A DNA stretch of 64,000 nucleotides, taken from Fibrobacter succinogenes. GTDB taxonomy: Bacteria; Fibrobacterota; Fibrobacteria; Fibrobacterales; Fibrobacteraceae. The notes below the pieces were generated by a model, which ran no database searches, was not told the DNA's origin, and saw only the letters and a list, made by a program, of their open reading frames with translations. Both the position numbers and the translations under genes were made by a program. Location: positions 1 through 64,000 of the forward strand of contig CACXMH010000003.1 of assembly GCA_902768715.1 (NCBI GenBank). The letters are read 5' to 3'. Each line of letters opens with the position of its first letter. The stretch's first letter is position 1. This document shows positions 8,273-17,264 of the stretch, in pieces.

Positions 8273-8380
8273 TGGGCGTTCCCCCGGTCTCTTAGCTGTA
8301 CCTGCGGAGGGGTCGGGCCATACTCGCTCCGCTCGCCGAGCCTGTAGTCTCGGCCCCAAGGGGTCACTGTCCCTAACGCG
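8273..8380 (-). ncRNA. Candidate structured element GCGTTAGGGA...GGAACGCCCA
   Basis: On the minus strand this reads GCGTTAGGGA at one end and GGGGGAACGCCCA at the other, so the ends can pair (GCGTT/AACGC). Inside are further complementary runs: GACCCCTTGGGG, GGCTCGGCGAGC and GGCCCGACCCC. It lies about 70 nt upstream of the GGDEF gene on the same strand. From memory, unchecked, elements with the same GCGTTAGGGA and AACGCCC ends occur dispersed in Bacteroidetes genomes. It may be a leader RNA or a non-coding repeat. Confidence 0.45.
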
Positions 8381-8384
8381 GAAG

Positions 8385-8447
8385 TTAGGTGGTAGGTAGT
8401 AGGTAGTAGGTTGTAGGGGTTAGGATTTAGGGGTTAGGATTTAGGGA
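8385..8447. repeat. TAGG repeat with two perfect 14-bp units
   Basis: TTAGGTGGTAGGTAGTAGG-type words are followed by two copies of GGGGTTAGGATTTA at 8416-8429 and 8430-8443. The same 14-bp unit, with C/T changes, recurs at 30939-30952 and five times at 36203-36272. Confidence 0.85.
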
Positions 8448-8464
8448 TGCGGGACACAAGAGTT

Positions 8465-8516
8465 GTCATCCCCGACCCATTCGACAAGCTCAGGGCAGGC
8501 TCCGGTCGGGGATCCG
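8465..8516. repeat. Hairpin repeat carrying a second hairpin-type repeat in its loop
   Basis: Arms ATCCCCGACC (8468-8477) and GGTCGGGGAT (8504-8513) form the outer stem. The loop holds TTCGACAAGCTCAGGG (8480-8495), a sequence word that recurs in other bacterial genomes as CCCTGAGCTTGTCGAAGGG. Compare the plain versions of the outer hairpin at 204-228 and 1924-1948, where the loop is only a few bases. Confidence 0.75.
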
Positions 8517-8566
8517 CTGGAGGAGTGATGCTCGAGATAAACGGGTGGACGCTAGAAATGCAAACA

Positions 8567-8590
8567 GATCCTCACTTTCGTGAGGATGAC
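8567..8590. repeat. GATCC-type hairpin repeat
   Basis: GATCCTCAC, loop TTTC, GTGAGGATGAC. Same family as 204-228 but with a different, still self-complementary stem. The 8202-8650 gap holds only this, the nested hairpin before it, the TAGG repeat and the structured element; no gene is visible. Confidence 0.75.
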
Positions 8591-8650
8591 GAAGCTTGTA
8601 GCTTTGTGGTTCACGGCGTAACAGGCGGGGGATTTGCTAAATTGATAGTG

Positions 8651-11224
8651 ATGACAATTCTTGAGAAAATAGCCCTTGCTCTGCCCGCTGTAGAAAGCCC
8701 CGCTCGTTACATGGGCGGCGAAGCCAACAGCGTGGTGAAGGACCACAGTGAGATGCTTTGCCGCATGGCCTTCGTGTTCCCGGACACTTACGAAATCGGC
8801 ATGAGCAACAACGGCATCCGCATCTTGTACCACGTGATTAACCGGGAGAGCGACCTGCTGTGCGAAGTTTCCTTCGCCCCCTGGGACGACATGGCCGCCG
8901 AGATGAAAAGGCTGGACATTCCGCTGTACAGCTATGCGACCTACACGCCGGTGCGAGATTTCGAAGTGGTGGGCATGACGCTCCAGACGGAGCTGAACTT
9001 TACCAACGTGCCCTACGTGCTGGAACTGGCCCGCATTCCCGCATGGCAGAAGGATCGGCAGGAAAACGACCCCATCGTGGTGGCGGGTGGGCCTTCCATG
9101 GCGAACCCCGAACCCGTCGCCGACTTTTTCGACGCCTTCATGATAGGCGACGGGGAAAAAGTCATGATTGACTTTTTGCGGTGCGTAGGTGAGGGCCGCA
9201 AGGCGGGCCTCAGTCGCGCCGAAATCCTCAAGAATCTTTCGAAAATTGACGGCGTTTACGTGCCCAGTTTACGGCCCGTGGTAAAGAACGAATTCGGCGC
9301 GATTGTGCCGGCGGAGCCAGCCGCCGGCGCCTACGCCACCACCAACGGGGTTCGCCGCCTGTTCATCCCCAAGATGGACCCGAAGGACTACCCCGTCAAG
9401 AACCTGATTGCCAACATGCAGCTGGTGCACAACCGCTTCAGCGTAGAGGTCATGCGGGGTTGCGCCCAGGGTTGCCGTTTCTGCCAGGCGGGCATCTGGT
9501 ACCGCCCGTGTCGCGAGTTGGATCCCGACGATGTTTTGGACATCGCGAAAGCGGGACTCCTTGCCACCGGTGAACGGGAACTGGGTCTCTTGAGTCTTTC
9601 TACCGCCGACTACAAACCGGTAGAGGCCCTTACCGATTCCATTATCGACGACCCCTTCTACGACCACGTAGATGTGAGCCTCCCCAGCATCCGGGTGAAC
9701 AGTTTCGGGCAGACGCTTGCCGGCAAGATTGCTGCCCTCAAAGGTGGCCGTAGCGCCACCTTCGCCCCGGAAACCGGCTCCGAACGCATCCGCAAGATGA
9801 TCAACAAGACCATCAGCGACCAGGACATGTACGACGCCGCCGAACACGCCTTCAGTAGCGGGTTCAATAAGATTAAGTTATACACGATGATCGGGTTCCC
9901 TACCGAAAACGAAGAGGACATGCAGGCCTTCTGCGACCTCATCTTCAATCTGGTGAAAATCGGACGCAAGTACAATCGGGGAATCCAGATTGCGGTAAGC
10001 ATAGGCATCCTCATTCCCAAGTCCTTTACCGCCCTCCAGTGGGCGCCCTTCATGGACAAGGAAACGGCCCTGGGGCACATCCGCTTTGTGCGGGAAAAGT
10101 TCTTCAAGCACCCCAACGTGAAAATCAACTGGGCCGCATGGGAAACCAGTTTCTTGGAAGCCATCTACAGCCGTGGCGACCGAAGCCTCGCTCCCGTCAT
10201 CTACGAGGCCTACAAGCAGGGAATCATCTTCGAAAGCGATTCTTACCGGTTCAACTTTTCCAAGTGGGAACAGGTCTGGCAAAAGACAGGCTACGACACC
10301 AGCTGGGTGTATCGTGAACGGGACAAGAACGAAGTGTTCCCCTGGGACTTTATCCACGCCGGTACCACCAAGCAGTACCTGAGGCGGGAATGGGAAAAGG
10401 CCTTTGACCCGAACAGTGCCCCCGTGCCCAACTGCAAGTGGGGCGACTGCCAGAAGTGCGGCATTCCCGGATTCGGCGACGAAATCAGGCTGGCCGACAA
10501 TCCCGTGCGCCACAAGGCGCCTAGCCGCACTCCCGAAGAAATCAAGAAACTGGTGGCCGACCGCAGGCCCAGCCAGAAGGTGAGCTACAGCTACAAGATC
10601 ACCTTCAAGAAGACCGGACTCAGCAGGTTCCTGCCCCACCACAACATGCTCAGTTTCTTTGAGCGGACCTTCCTTTGCGCGGGTAATCCTGTGAAATTCA
10701 GCGAAGGGTTCAGCCCCAAGCCGTAAATCGTGAACATGGGGGCGCTCCCTCTCGGCATGGAGACTTACTGCGAACTCATTAGCGTGGAACTGCTGAAACC
10801 CCTGGACCTCGCCCCCGAGAACCTGCCAAACCTGATGAAGGAACTGAGCAGGCCTTTCCCCCGGGGCATGGAAATCGTGAACATCGAGCCCCTGAAGGAA
10901 AAGCTCAGCAAGCATTTCCCCAAGGCCATGGTGTACCGCTACACGCCGGAGGCTATCCCCGCAGACCTGATGGAGCGGTTCAACAGCAAGACCTTCCCCA
11001 CCGTCACGAACCACCGGGGCCAAGAAATCGACCTGAACCAGCATGTCCTGTCCATCGAGAACCGGGAGGGGACATTGTACCTCAAGGTAAAATGCAACGA
11101 CCAGGGCACCACGGCCAGTCCTTTCGTGATTTTTGCAGGAATTCTGGGAATTTCTATCGATCCAGCCAAGCTGGACGAGGTTTCCAGGAGGTTTCTGGTG
11201 GCGAAAATGACGATGGAATGGTAA
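8651..11224 (+). pseudogene. Radical SAM / DUF2344 protein interrupted by one in-frame stop
   Basis: From the ATG at 8651 the frame encodes a TIGR03960-type radical SAM protein. It begins with PARYMGGEANSVVKD and FPDTYEIGMSNNG. The cluster motif CAQGCRFC marks the 4Fe-4S site. A DUF2344 (TIGR03936) domain starts near YSYKITFKKTGLSRFLPHHN. At 10724-10726 a TAA follows GFSPKP; the same frame continues at once with IVNMGALPLGMETYCEL to 11224, exactly as an intact DUF2344 would. AAA to TAA is a one-base change. This is a recent nonsense mutation, a sequencing error, or readthrough. Without it the product would be 857 aa. Codons upstream of 8651 are repeat DNA, not coding. Confidence 0.8.
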
Positions 11225-11228
11225 CTTA

Positions 11229-11258
11229 TTCGGAATTCGGAGTTCAGATTTCGAAATT
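11229..11258. repeat. TTCGGAATTC-type low-complexity repeat
   Basis: Words ATTCGGAATTCGGAGTTCAG after the radical SAM gene. The same wording occurs at 21763-21800 and 29479-29517, each at a gene boundary. Confidence 0.6.
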
Positions 11259-11280
11259 AATTGCATAGAATGGTGGATTA

Positions 11281-11309
11281 TTGACACTTTTGTGAACAAT
11301 TTTTATAAT
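11281..11309 (+). promoter_or_regulatory. Perfect sigma70 consensus promoter
   Basis: TTGACA at 11281-11286 and TATAAT at 11304-11309 with a 17-nt spacer, all matching the consensus. It serves the envelope protein gene at 11355 and predicts strong constitutive expression. Confidence 0.85.
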
Positions 11310-11354
11310 TAGGTATGAATTAACATCAAAAACTCTCACTTAAGGAGAAACCCA

Positions 11355-12059
11355 ATGAAGAAGATATTCCTTTCTGCCGTCATTGCTCTGGCTCTTTGCA
11401 GCTACGGCTATGCCCAGGACGAAGAAGAATACGAAGAAGAAGAAGCCCCGGCCAAGGTGACCAAGGCCCCCGCCTACGAAGAAGAAGAAGAGGAAGAAGA
11501 AGCTGCTCCCGCTCCCAAGAAGGCTGAAAAGAAGGAAAAGAAGTCTTCTGGCGGTGCATTCTTCGGTGCTGGCGTTGACGTTGGCGGTCTGTTGAACAAC
11601 GCGGGTAACATTCGCCTAGTGTTCAAGCTGAACAAGAATATGGAATTGGCCGCGATTCTCGGCATGTATCATCATGGTGAATCCTCCTATACTCCCAACG
11701 GCGGACAAGAACAAAGTGCAAAGGACAACTATACTGAGCTGAGCATCGGTGCTGGTTTCGACTTCTTTGTCAAGAAGGATTTCTTGCCTGTATCAATCGG
11801 CGGTGAATTCATTTACACAAGCCCCCGCTCCCTTGTTGCTGGAGGACAGGAATTCGTTGCTAGCAACGACATCGACCTGATGCTTCTCCAGATTAACGTG
11901 CTGCTCGGTGCTCACGCTGAAATTGTCAATAACCTTTACATTACCGGAAAGATCGGTCTTGGCATGAGCTACTACTCCGAAAGCGACCCTGCCGGCGAAG
12001 GATCCTTCCTCGACTTCGCACTTGCAACCAAGGTCTATCTGACCTGGTTCATGTTCTAG
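11355..12059 (+). CDS. Outer-membrane beta-barrel-like protein with acidic N-terminal region
   Basis: 234 aa. A signal peptide of about 20 residues ends in GYAQ. It is followed by a Glu/Asp-rich then Lys-rich stretch (residues 21-62), and then about 170 residues of alternating hydrophobic/polar segments such as GVDVGGLLNN, MELAAILGMY and LSIGAGFDFFV. The C-terminal KVYLTWFMF ends in Phe, as in outer membrane barrels. AAGGAGA precedes the ATG. The perfect promoter upstream and strong terminator downstream suggest a highly expressed single-gene unit. No specific function can be assigned. Confidence 0.7.
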   Translation: MKKIFLSAVIALALCSYGYAQDEEEYEEEEAPAKVTKAPAYEEEEEEEEAAPAPKKAEKKEKKSSGGAFFGAGVDVGGLLNNAGNIRLVFKLNKNMELAAILGMYHHGESSYTPNGGQEQSAKDNYTELSIGAGFDFFVKKDFLPVSIGGEFIYTSPRSLVAGGQEFVASNDIDLMLLQINVLLGAHAEIVNNLYITGKIGLGMSYYSESDPAGEGSFLDFALATKVYLTWFMF

Positions 12060-12082
12060 TCTAAGCTAGCACAAAGACAATT

Positions 12083-12112
12083 AAAGGACCTCCCTTATGG
12101 GAGGTCTTTTTG
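12083..12112 (+). terminator. Rho-independent terminator
   Basis: Stem GACCTCCC (12087-12094) with GGGAGGTC (12099-12106), loop TTAT, extended by A/T pairs, then a T run. It ends the gene at 11355-12059. Confidence 0.9.
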
Positions 12113-12145
12113 TTGGCAACAGATACATTAACTACCTTTCAACTG

Positions 12146-12796
12146 ATGTTCCCCTTCGCCAAACACTTTGCCGAATGCGCGCTAGTCTGCCTATGTTTAG
12201 CTCTATGTAGCTGCACGTTCCCTGTGCGTACTGGCTACGACAGAAGTATTGGTGGCTACAAGTCTGCTCAAAATCAGACAACATCTGCAGAAGGGTCTGG
12301 TTCGGTTTCAAAACAGTCTCAATCCAGTCGCGAGCCAAAAAGCGCAACAGCAAAGCACACCACCGCAGGGGCAACCAAACAGGCCGCCGCAAACAAGATG
12401 GCTCACGAAAATGCCACAAGACAACCTTCGAGTTCTTCGTTGGAACAGCTGGCCAAGTCCTGGATTGGAACGCCTTACGTTTACGGAGGCAGTTCCAAGT
12501 CCGGTACGGATTGTTCCGGCTACGTGATGCAGCTTTACAAGAGTCATTACGGAATAAGCCTGCCCCATAACGCAGGCCAGATGTACGACGATAGCCGAGG
12601 GAGTTCCGTGAGCCGGGGTAGCCTGCAGGAAGGCGACCTTGTGTTCTTTGGCAGTTTCTGGAAAATCGACCACGTGGGAATTTATCTGAAAGGGGACCGA
12701 TTTACCCACGCAAGCTCCAGCAAGGGCGTGATGATTTCCCCCATGAGCGACAACTACTGGCGTCCCAAATACCAAGGGGCGAGACGGTTTAGGTAG
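12146..12796 (+). CDS. NlpC/P60 cysteine peptidase, predicted lipoprotein
   Basis: About 216 aa from the ATG at 12146; the open frame extends to a TTG inside the upstream terminator, which I rejected. The N-terminus is hydrophobic and ends in a Cys-rich LALCSC that could act as a lipobox. A Ser/Gln/Lys-rich linker (about residues 30-100) precedes the C-terminal NlpC/P60 domain. Catalytic Cys is in GTDCSGYVMQLY, His in DHVGIYLKGD, and a third polar residue in FTHASSSKGV; GDLVFFG is also typical. Such enzymes cleave D-Glu to diamino acid bonds in peptidoglycan stem peptides. Followed 24 nt later by pheA. Confidence 0.88.
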   Translation: MFPFAKHFAECALVCLCLALCSCTFPVRTGYDRSIGGYKSAQNQTTSAEGSGSVSKQSQSSREPKSATAKHTTAGATKQAAANKMAHENATRQPSSSSLEQLAKSWIGTPYVYGGSSKSGTDCSGYVMQLYKSHYGISLPHNAGQMYDDSRGSSVSRGSLQEGDLVFFGSFWKIDHVGIYLKGDRFTHASSSKGVMISPMSDNYWRPKYQGARRFR

Positions 12797-12820
12797 CAAC
12801 CAATTACTATCTTTACCTCC

Positions 12821-13684
12821 ATGAAAAAGATTGCATTCCAGGGTCGTCGCGGAGCCTATAGCGAAAGTGCCGCTTATCATTTGTTCGGAACAGACATCGA
12901 AGTGGTGCCTATGGACACCTTCGGTGAGATTTTCCAGAGCATCGAGACCGGCGCCGTAGATGGCGGTGCAATTCCTATCGAAAATTCTACGGCAGGATCC
13001 ATCTACGAAAATTACGACCTGCTCTACAAGTGGCGCCTGCCCATCGTGGCAGAGGTAAAGCTCCAGATTTCCCATGCCCTGTGTGCCCTGTCCGGAGTGA
13101 AACTCGGGGACCTGAAAAAAGTGCTGAGCCACCCCCAGGGACTTGCCCAGTGTAGCCGATTCTTCGGTCGCAATCCCGGTATCGAAAGTGTGGCCTTCTA
13201 CGACACCGCAGGCAGCGCCGAAGAGGTAGCCAAGCGTGGAGACAAGACTCTCGGTGCCATCGCCAGCGCCTATGCCGCCAAGTTCTACGGCCTGGACATT
13301 TTGGCCGAAGGAATCGAGAACCTGAAGGGCGTGAACTTCACCCGCTTTTACGCCATCCAGAAGGTGGCCGTAGATTTGCCCGAAGTCGGGTCCGGCGACA
13401 CCCCCATCAAGACCACCCTGCTCTTTATGCTGAACGATTCCGGAAAATCCGGAGCGCTCCATGCGGCCCTGGGCTGTTTTGCCAAGCGGGACCTGAACCT
13501 GACCCGCATCGAAAGCAGGCCCCATCCGGACAGGCCCTGGGAATACATCTTCCACCTGTCCTTCGAAGGAAACCCCAAGGATCCGCTGGTGGTAGAAGCC
13601 CTGAAGGAACTGCAGACCTACTGCGATTTCGTCTATCGCCTGGGCAGCTTCAAGGAAGGCACTACCGAAAAACTGAGCTACTAG
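12821..13684 (+). CDS. pheA: Prephenate dehydratase
   Basis: Converts prephenate to phenylpyruvate in phenylalanine synthesis. 287 aa, a stand-alone enzyme without chorismate mutase. The N-terminal two thirds show FQGRRGAYSE, DGGAIPIENSTAGSI, SHPQGLAQC and NFTRFYAI with the conserved Thr-Arg-Phe. A C-terminal ACT domain (about residues 195-275, LTRIESRPHPDRPWEYIFH) is the expected phenylalanine feedback site. No clear ribosome binding site. Confidence 0.95.
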   Translation: MKKIAFQGRRGAYSESAAYHLFGTDIEVVPMDTFGEIFQSIETGAVDGGAIPIENSTAGSIYENYDLLYKWRLPIVAEVKLQISHALCALSGVKLGDLKKVLSHPQGLAQCSRFFGRNPGIESVAFYDTAGSAEEVAKRGDKTLGAIASAYAAKFYGLDILAEGIENLKGVNFTRFYAIQKVAVDLPEVGSGDTPIKTTLLFMLNDSGKSGALHAALGCFAKRDLNLTRIESRPHPDRPWEYIFHLSFEGNPKDPLVVEALKELQTYCDFVYRLGSFKEGTTEKLSY

Positions 13685-13696
13685 AGGTGTGAGTTC

Positions 13697-13720
13697 GCCC
13701 GCCATGGCGGGCTTTTCTTT
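13697..13720 (+). terminator. Rho-independent terminator
   Basis: GCCCGC, loop CATG, GCGGGC, then TTTTCTTT. It ends pheA and overlaps the stop end of the convergent maeB gene. Confidence 0.85.
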
Positions 13721-16043
13721 ACCAGATTTTATCGAACCGCTTGCGGTCCTTTTCTTCGTCCTTCTTCTCCTGCACAATGGCGTCGATAACGGCTGCCACC
13801 GTCAGGTTGAAGATGTCGTGGACCGAAGCGTCGGAGTCGGTGAAGTGCACCGGCTTGTTCAAGCCCATCTGCACGGGACCGATAGATTCGCCTACGCCCA
13901 TTTCCAGGAGCATCTTGCAGGTGGTATTGGCCGAAGAAAGGCACGGGAAAATAAGGGTGTTCACCGTCTGCCCCTTCAGCTTGTTGAAGGGATACTTGGA
14001 GTCCCGCAGTTCCTTGTCCAGGGCCACGTTCACCTGCATCTCGCCGTCGAGAACATAGTCCGGGAACTGTTCGTGAATCATCTTCACCGCGTCGCGGGCC
14101 TTGTTGGCTGTTCCGCGGGCGGCTTCCTTGTCAGATCCGAAGTTCGCGTAGCTGAGCATGGCCATCACGGGGTCGTGAGCAAAGAACTTCACCGCGTCGT
14201 GAGTGAGCTTTGCGATATCCACCAGGGTTTCGGTATCGGGATCGCGGTTCACCAGGGTGTCCGCCAAGAAGAAGGTCCCCTTGCGGGTGCTCAAGATGTG
14301 CATGGCGCCGAAGTGTTTGTAGTCTTCGCGAATGCCGATAATTTCCTTGGCCAGTTCGATGGTCTCGCTATACTTGGAATAACCGCCGGTAATGAATGCA
14401 TCGGCGTCGCCCACCTTCACCATCATCATGCCAAAGTGGTTCGGCTCAAACATGTCGTCGCGGGCCTCTTCAAAGGTCACGCCGTTACGGCCGTTCTCGT
14501 CGGCATAGATTTCGGCATACTTGCGGCGGCGCTCGAACTCCTCGGGAGAGCGGGGGTTCACAATCTTGATGCCAGCCAAGTCCAGCTGTTCCTTGTGGGC
14601 AAGCATCTGGATGCGTTCGGGGTTGCCTAGCAGAATCGGATGGGCAACGCCTTCCACCTTCGCCTGCACGGCAGCCTTCAGCATATTCAGGTTTCCGCCT
14701 TCGGCAAACACCACGCGCTTGGGGTTACTGCGGGCCGTATCGCTGAACTGACGGATGAGTTTGTTGTCGTAGCCCATCATGTCGCGGAGCCTGTCGTAGT
14801 AGGCGTCCCAGTCGGTAATGGGCTTGCGGGCCACACCACTTTCTATGGCGGCCTTGGCCACGGCAATGGAAACTTCGGTGAGCAGGCGGGGGTCCAGGGG
14901 CTTCGGAATCAGGTATTCCTTGCCGAAGGTAAAGCGCTGGGCGTTGTAGGCGATGTTCACCACGTCGGGCACGGGCTCGTGGGCAAGCTTTGCAATGGCA
15001 CGCACCGCCGCATGTTTCATGTGCTCGTTGATGCAGGTAGCACGCACGTCCAGGGCCCCGCGGAAAATGTAGGGGAAACCGATGACGTTGTTCACCTGGT
15101 TCGGGTAGTCGCTACGGCCCGTGGCAAAAATCAGGTCGCCACGGCTGGCCATGGCCTCTTCGTAGCTGATTTCGGGAGTGGGGTTCGCCAGCGCAAAGAC
15201 GATGGGCTGGTCGGCCATGCTGCGGACCATCTCCCGGGTCAGAATGTTGCCCTTGGAAAGTCCCACGAACACGTCGGCACCCTTCATGGCGTCGGCGAGA
15301 GTCTCGATGTCGGTGCGGTCGGTGGCAAAGAAGGCCTTTGCCTCGGTTAAGTCCTTGCGGTCCTTGCGGATGACGCCCTTGCTGTCGCACATCACCAAGT
15401 TCTCTTTCTTGAGACCCAGTGACAGGTACAGGCGAGTGCAGGCACAGGCGGCAGCGCCGGCTCCGTTCACCACCATCTTCACGTCGCGGATGCTCTTGCC
15501 CGCCACCTCGATAGCATTCAGCAGGCCAGCAGAAGAAATGATTGCCGTACCGTGCTGGTCGTCGTGCATCACGGGAATGTCCAGCTCTGCCTTGAGGGTG
15601 TCCTCGATTTCGAAACATTCCGGAGCCTTGATATCTTCCAGGTTGATACCGCCGAAGGTGGGGGCAATACCCTTCACGATTTCGATGAACTTCTTCGGGT
15701 CCTTTTCGTTGATTTCAATGTCAAAGACGTCGATGCCCGCGTAAATCTTGAACAGGAGCGCCTTGCCTTCCATCACCGGCTTGCCCGCGAGAGCTCCGAT
15801 ATCGCCAAGACCGAGCACTGCGGTACCGTTAGAAATCACCGCCACCAGGTTGCCCTTGCCGGTGTATTCGTAGGCCAGGTTGTTGTCCTTCTCGATTTCG
15901 AGGCAGGGCACAGCCACGCCCGGAGTGTAGGCGAGGCCCAGGTCCGTCTGGGTGCTGTGGGGCTTGGTGGGCACGATTTCGATCTTGCCGGGCTTGCCCA
16001 TGGAATGGTATTCTAGCGCCTGTTCTTTCAAATCCTTGCTCAT
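13719..16043 (-). CDS. maeB: NADP-dependent malic enzyme with phosphotransacetylase-like domain
   Basis: Oxidatively decarboxylates malate to pyruvate and supplies NADPH. 774 aa from the ATG at 16043, which has AGGAGG four bases upstream; codons before that are not needed. The malic enzyme part (about residues 1-425) shows [48 protein letters not shown] and [15 protein letters not shown]. The rest (about 430-760) is a phosphotransacetylase-like domain ([33 protein letters not shown]). In MaeB proteins this second domain is thought to be regulatory (acetyl-CoA binding), not catalytic. Confidence 0.95.
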   Translation of the reverse strand: MSKDLKEQALEYHSMGKPGKIEIVPTKPHSTQTDLGLAYTPGVAVPCLEIEKDNNLAYEYTGKGNLVAVISNGTAVLGLGDIGALAGKPVMEGKALLFKIYAGIDVFDIEINEKDPKKFIEIVKGIAPTFGGINLEDIKAPECFEIEDTLKAELDIPVMHDDQHGTAIISSAGLLNAIEVAGKSIRDVKMVVNGAGAAACACTRLYLSLGLKKENLVMCDSKGVIRKDRKDLTEAKAFFATDRTDIETLADAMKGADVFVGLSKGNILTREMVRSMADQPIVFALANPTPEISYEEAMASRGDLIFATGRSDYPNQVNNVIGFPYIFRGALDVRATCINEHMKHAAVRAIAKLAHEPVPDVVNIAYNAQRFTFGKEYLIPKPLDPRLLTEVSIAVAKAAIESGVARKPITDWDAYYDRLRDMMGYDNKLIRQFSDTARSNPKRVVFAEGGNLNMLKAAVQAKVEGVAHPILLGNPERIQMLAHKEQLDLAGIKIVNPRSPEEFERRRKYAEIYADENGRNGVTFEEARDDMFEPNHFGMMMVKVGDADAFITGGYSKYSETIELAKEIIGIREDYKHFGAMHILSTRKGTFFLADTLVNRDPDTETLVDIAKLTHDAVKFFAHDPVMAMLSYANFGSDKEAARGTANKARDAVKMIHEQFPDYVLDGEMQVNVALDKELRDSKYPFNKLKGQTVNTLIFPCLSSANTTCKMLLEMGVGESIGPVQMGLNKPVHFTDSDASVHDIFNLTVAAVIDAIVQEKKDEEKDRKRFDKIW

Positions 16044-16160
16044 AAGGCCTCCTTTTTGCGGTGCGATGCGTGCAGAATACACTCCAACACGCCACCCTAT
16101 CTTTGACGGAGGCCAAATATAGAAATTGAAGCTTGGCTACAGAAAGAAGACCAGGTAAAA

Positions 16161-17261
16161 CTACATCCAGCCGCGTTCGGACGTTCCGGTAATGCCGCGA
16201 ATCTTCAGTTCGAAGTCGTCCCTGTTGGTTGCCGCGTTCAGGGCCACGTCCAGAGAAATCTTGTCTTCGTTGTAAAGTTCCAGCAGGGACTGGTCAAAGG
16301 TCTGGCTATGATACTGCATATGGCCTTCGGCAATGGCCGATTCCACCATGGCAAGCTTGTCCTTGTCCTTGATGTATTCCTTGATAGCTGCCGTGTTCAC
16401 GAGGATCTCTGCAGCGGGCACACGGCCCTTGCCGTCCTTGGTGGGCAACAGGCGGAGCGAAATAATGCCGGCCAAAACCTCGCCCAGCAGCAAGCGGATT
16501 TCGTCGTGCTGGTGAGGCGGGTACATAGAAAGCACACGCTGGATTGTTTCGGTAGCGTTGGTGGTATGGATAGTGGCGAACACCATGTGGCCTGTATCTG
16601 CTGCCGTAAGCGCAATGGCCATGGTTTCCAGGTCACGAATTTCACCCACCAGAAGTACGTCCGGGTCCTGACGGAGGGCGGCACGCAAGGCGTTTGCATA
16701 AGACAAGGTATCTACACCCAGTTCACGCTGGGAGATAATGGCCTTGTTGTCGTTGTACAGGTATTCGATAGGATCTTCTACCGTAATGATGTTCACCGAC
16801 TCCTTCTGGTTGATATAGTCCAGCATGGAAGCAAGGGTCGTTGACTTACCGGAACCCGTCGTTCCCGTTACAAGCACAAGTCCACGGCGAGTAAGGGCGA
16901 TATCCTTCACCACATCGGGAAGTCCCAATTCTTCGAAAGGAGGAATCTTCGCCTTGATATGACGAATCACCACGGCGATGGTTCCGCGCTGACGGAAGAC
17001 GTTCACACGGAAACGTCCCATGTCGCGGGCGCCGACGGCAAAGTCACATTCTTTATTAGCTTCGAAACGTTGTTTCTGATCCCGGTTCATGATATCGTCC
17101 AAGAAGGAATCCATCATGGCCGGATCGATGCGGGTATCAAAAATCTTGACTAGAGAACCATTGATACGAAAAATAGGAGGAGTTCCTACGCGAATGTGCA
17201 AGTCAGAGGCCTTGCTCTTTACCATTTCGCGCAGAAGTTGCTCTATCCTTAAATCAGCCAT
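16161..17261 (-). CDS. pilT: PilT-type twitching/retraction ATPase
   Basis: Hexameric secretion-type ATPase that powers type IV pilus retraction. 366 aa. It has ASDLHIRVGTPPIFRINGSL, Walker A GTTGSGKSTTLASML, the Asp box (ITVEDPIEYL), Walker B LLVGEIRDLETM and the His box HTTNATETIQRV, in family order. A PilU paralogue is possible, but the short C-terminus favours PilT. The start has GGAGG at 7-nt spacing; it begins 3 nt after the TPR gene's stop, so the two are co-expressed. No other pilus gene is in the window. Confidence 0.92.
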   Translation of the reverse strand: MADLRIEQLLREMVKSKASDLHIRVGTPPIFRINGSLVKIFDTRIDPAMMDSFLDDIMNRDQKQRFEANKECDFAVGARDMGRFRVNVFRQRGTIAVVIRHIKAKIPPFEELGLPDVVKDIALTRRGLVLVTGTTGSGKSTTLASMLDYINQKESVNIITVEDPIEYLYNDNKAIISQRELGVDTLSYANALRAALRQDPDVLLVGEIRDLETMAIALTAADTGHMVFATIHTTNATETIQRVLSMYPPHQHDEIRLLLGEVLAGIISLRLLPTKDGKGRVPAAEILVNTAAIKEYIKDKDKLAMVESAIAEGHMQYHSQTFDQSLLELYNEDKISLDVALNAATNRDDFELKIRGITGTSERGWM

Positions 17262-17264
17262 TTA

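Noticed and set aside
9878-11299. 473-codon open frame on the minus strand
   Set aside because: It is antisense to the radical SAM/DUF2344 gene, whose product is clearly conserved.
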